Source: Doris montereyensis (Eukaryota; Mollusca; Gastropoda; Nudibranchia; Dorididae). Taken from it: DNA of 64,000 bases. Within the stretch, counting starts at the first letter, position 1, and each line of letters starts with the position of its first letter. Below the pieces are notes generated by a model that was not told the DNA's origin, did no database searches, and saw only the letters and a list, made by a program, of their open reading frames with translations. Below, piece by piece: positions 61,698-64,000 of the stretch. Location: positions 119,501 to 183,500 of the forward strand of contig JAXRKP010000401.1 of assembly GCA_037039925.1 (NCBI GenBank), read 5' to 3'. The translations under genes and the position numbers were made by a program.

Positions 61698-62535
61698 GAA
61701 GCCGATAATTCGAACGTCACCTGTAACATATTCTCACCATGCTATGGAACAGCGGCTTACACTGGTAATTGGAATGTCGCTTGTAACATATTCTCACCAT
61801 GCTATGGAACAGCGGCTTACACTGGTAATTGGAATGTCGCTTGTAACATATTCTCACCATGCTATGGAACAGCGGCTTACACTGGTAATTGGAATGTCGC
61901 TTGTAACATATTCTCACCATGCTATGGAACAGCGGCTTACACTGGTAATTGGAATGTCGCTTGTAACATATTCTCACCATGCTATGGAAAAGCGGCTTAC
62001 ACTGGTAATTGGAATGTCGCTTGTAACATATTCTCACCATGTGCTATGGAACAGCAGCTTACACTGGTAATTGGAATGTCGCTTGTAACATATTCTCACC
62101 ATGCTATGGAACAGCGGCTTACTCTGGTAATTGGAATGTCGCTTGTAACATATTCTCACCATACTATGGAACAGCGGCTTACACTGGTAATTGGAATGTC
62201 GCTTGTAACATATTCTCACCATGCTATGGAACAGCGGCTTACACTGGTAATTGGAATGTCGCTTGTAACATATTCTCACCATGCTATGGAAAAGCGGCTT
62301 ACACTGGTAATTGGAATGTCGCTTGTAACATATTCTCACCATGCTATGGAACAGCGGCTTACACTGGTAATTGGAACGTCACCTGTAACATATTCTTGCC
62401 ATACTATGGAACAGCGGCTTACACTGGTAATTGGAACATCACCTGTAACATATTCTCGCCATGCTATGGAACAGCGGCTTACACTGGTAATTGGAATGTC
62501 GCTTGTAATATATTCTCGCCATGCTATGGAACAGC
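61698..62535. repeat. 60-bp satellite (about 14 copies)
   Basis: Unit gctatggaacagcggcttac, actggtaattggaatgtcgc, ttgtaacatattctcaccat. Exactly 20 codons, so three frames stay open. A two-base insertion at 62041 shifts the frame. Copies after 62380 are more diverged. Confidence 0.98.
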
Positions 62536-62908
62536 GTCACTGGAACGATTCCTCTGGGACAGAATTGTTTCTATGAAAATGTTACTGTTTCATTGAAACG
62601 TTCGTCGCTCAACTGGAACGGGAAAAAATTGTCATTGTCTCAAATCGTAACGCGTAACAAGTGTTACATCTAGTGTGAGTGTGGTACTTGATATGTTTTG
62701 GATGGCAGGTGAAGCTATTTTATTGCATTGACATTATTTTTAAAAAGTTATGAATAAGACAACGCAGGTGAATCAATCACATCAGATGATCGACAACGAT
62801 GAATGGTTGACTAGACGATGGATTTAGATGGAGGCTGCGGCCACACATTGTACGTGCTCATCTGAACGGGGGTACTTTGTACGTACTAAATACGCTTCCG
62901 AAGAAACC

Positions 62909-62948
62909 TATTTACTTATTTACTTACTTACTTACTTACTTACGATTA

Positions 62949-63003
<55 letters not shown>

Positions 63004-63062
63004 CCTCACTTACTTCGAACTTACTTACTTACTTACTACTTATTTACTTACTTACTTATTTA

Positions 63063-63120
<58 letters not shown>

Positions 63121-63165
63121 GCTTTACATACTTACTTACTTTACTTACTTTACTACCCAGCGTCG
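62909..63165. repeat. (TTAC)n microsatellite
   Basis: About 60 units with interruptions. Confidence 0.97.
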
Positions 63166-63480
63166 CATACATTACGTTTGCTGCCCACATCGCCCTTTGG
63201 ATCTGCTCTCTTCGATCTTCCCTTCTCTCCGCCGTGGTCTAAATCTGCTTATAGTTTCGTCCCGTCCATTCTTTGGTGTTGTCAGAATATTCCGTTTTCG
63301 GGATTCCTCTTCTCTTTTGCCTTCCATCTTTCTCTGTAGTATATTTTTCATCAACATACATGTATTTATGCAGGCATGTCCAAGAAAGAGAGCTTCCTTG
63401 TCATTATTTTGTTTAAGAACTCTTTGGTAGAGTTGATCAGTATCACAGTCAGTACCTGGCTTGGTGTTACATTTGGAAAA
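63165..63480 (-). pseudogene. LINE C-terminal fragment, degenerate
   Basis: Minus-strand pieces: DTDQLYQRVLKQNNDKEA, LGHACI, LQRKMEGKR, then in another frame YSDNTKEWTGRNY. This is the LINE tail pattern K.EGKR.RGRP...W.DNI.EWTG with several shifts. Confidence 0.6.
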
Positions 63481-63544
63481 GCTTTAAAACCAGTTTTTAC
63501 TGACTGGTATGTAGTCGATTTGATTTTTTACTGATCCATTTAGT

Positions 63545-63665
63545 GATATTCAGGTGTGTTTTCTTCGTGGATGGCTTTCAAACCATGAGTTGAGAAGCAT
63601 AAGTTGGTTTGCTTCTTTGTGGATGGCATTCAAACCATGAGTTGAGTAAGTTAAGTTGGTTCGCT
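63545..63665. repeat. About 60-bp repeat, two copies
   Basis: tttcaaaccatgagttgaga and ttcaaaccatgagttgagta, each followed by aagttggtt. Confidence 0.8.
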
Positions 63666-63787
63666 TTTGAGAAAGCCAAAAGGTGCTCACCGTTTACAAG
63701 TCTTTAGCCTGTTGATGTTCTAGTTCTCTTGGTAGAAGGTGGAGTCTTCCGATCTCTTTAAAAGCTCTTAGGTTCCATGTGTCGAGG

Positions 63788-63985
63788 GTGTTCTCTCCTG
63801 TCTCCTTGTCTTCTTTTCATCTTTGCTTGTTCTCTCCTGTCTCCTTGTCTTATTTCTTCTTTGCTTGTTCTTCCTGTCTCCTTGTCTTATTTCTTCTTTT
63901 GTTCTCTCCTGTCTCCTTGTCTTATTTCTTCTTTGCTTGTTCTCTCCTGTCTCCTTGTCTTGTTTTTCTTTTTTGCTTTCCCTTT
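63788..63985. repeat. About 45-bp minisatellite at window end
   Basis: Five units of gttctctcctgtctccttgt and cttatttcttctttgctt. Confidence 0.92.
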
Positions 63986-64000
63986 CCTCCTTCTTTTCTT

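Noticed and set aside
62828..63430. A 200-residue plus-strand protein
   Set aside because: Its first half is a TTAC microsatellite and its second half is antisense to a degenerate LINE tail.

Overview
This is animal nuclear DNA. It has short exons separated by large introns, GT-AG splice sites, tRNA-derived SINEs, LINE tails, an LTR retrotransposon, a P-element/THAP transposon and many microsatellites and minisatellites. The element mix suggests a lophotrochozoan, perhaps a gastropod mollusc. The species guess is low confidence; the eukaryotic call is certain.

One host gene dominates. I could thread a RAD54B orthologue (Swi2/Snf2 homologous-recombination translocase) along the minus strand from a start codon at 53830 to a stop at 5154. 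It has 24 exons whose splice sites and reading phases agree, giving a predicted protein of about 1010 residues. All helicase motifs are visible. Three exons carry consensus damage: exon 10 (Walker A, 41642-41684), exon 16 (two one-base losses) and exon 20 (four extra bases in motif VI). Because the other 21 exons are intact and most of the losses lie in homopolymers, I favour assembly error over pseudogenisation.

Layout: 1-5100 is downstream DNA with a 47-bp minisatellite and a visibly mosaic GA-rich stretch. 5154-19894 holds exons 24 to 15, with SINEs and arrays between them. 19895-35285 is one 15.4-kb intron with a GC-AG boundary. It contains a 0.65-kb GA tract, a 4.5-kb Ty3/gypsy element of CsRn1 type (22766-27255), and a 36-bp satellite split by a 4.56-kb P-element-like transposon, which itself hosts a LINE tail. 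35286-53830 holds exons 14 to 1, again with large arrays. 53831-64000 is upstream DNA with LINE fragments, SINEs and several tandem arrays; I recognise no second host gene there.

The most interesting pattern is that several minisatellites in RAD54B introns start at, or carry copies of, the adjacent splice junction: exon 21 acceptor, exon 12 acceptor, exon 10 donor, and an array ending close to the exon 11 donor. Other arrays grow from transposon ends: LINE 3' tails at 5575 and 59770, a SINE tail-to-head junction at 47100, and a SINE edge at 16385. A 201-bp near-perfect palindrome at 42347 carries a hammerhead-ribozyme-like core in each arm.
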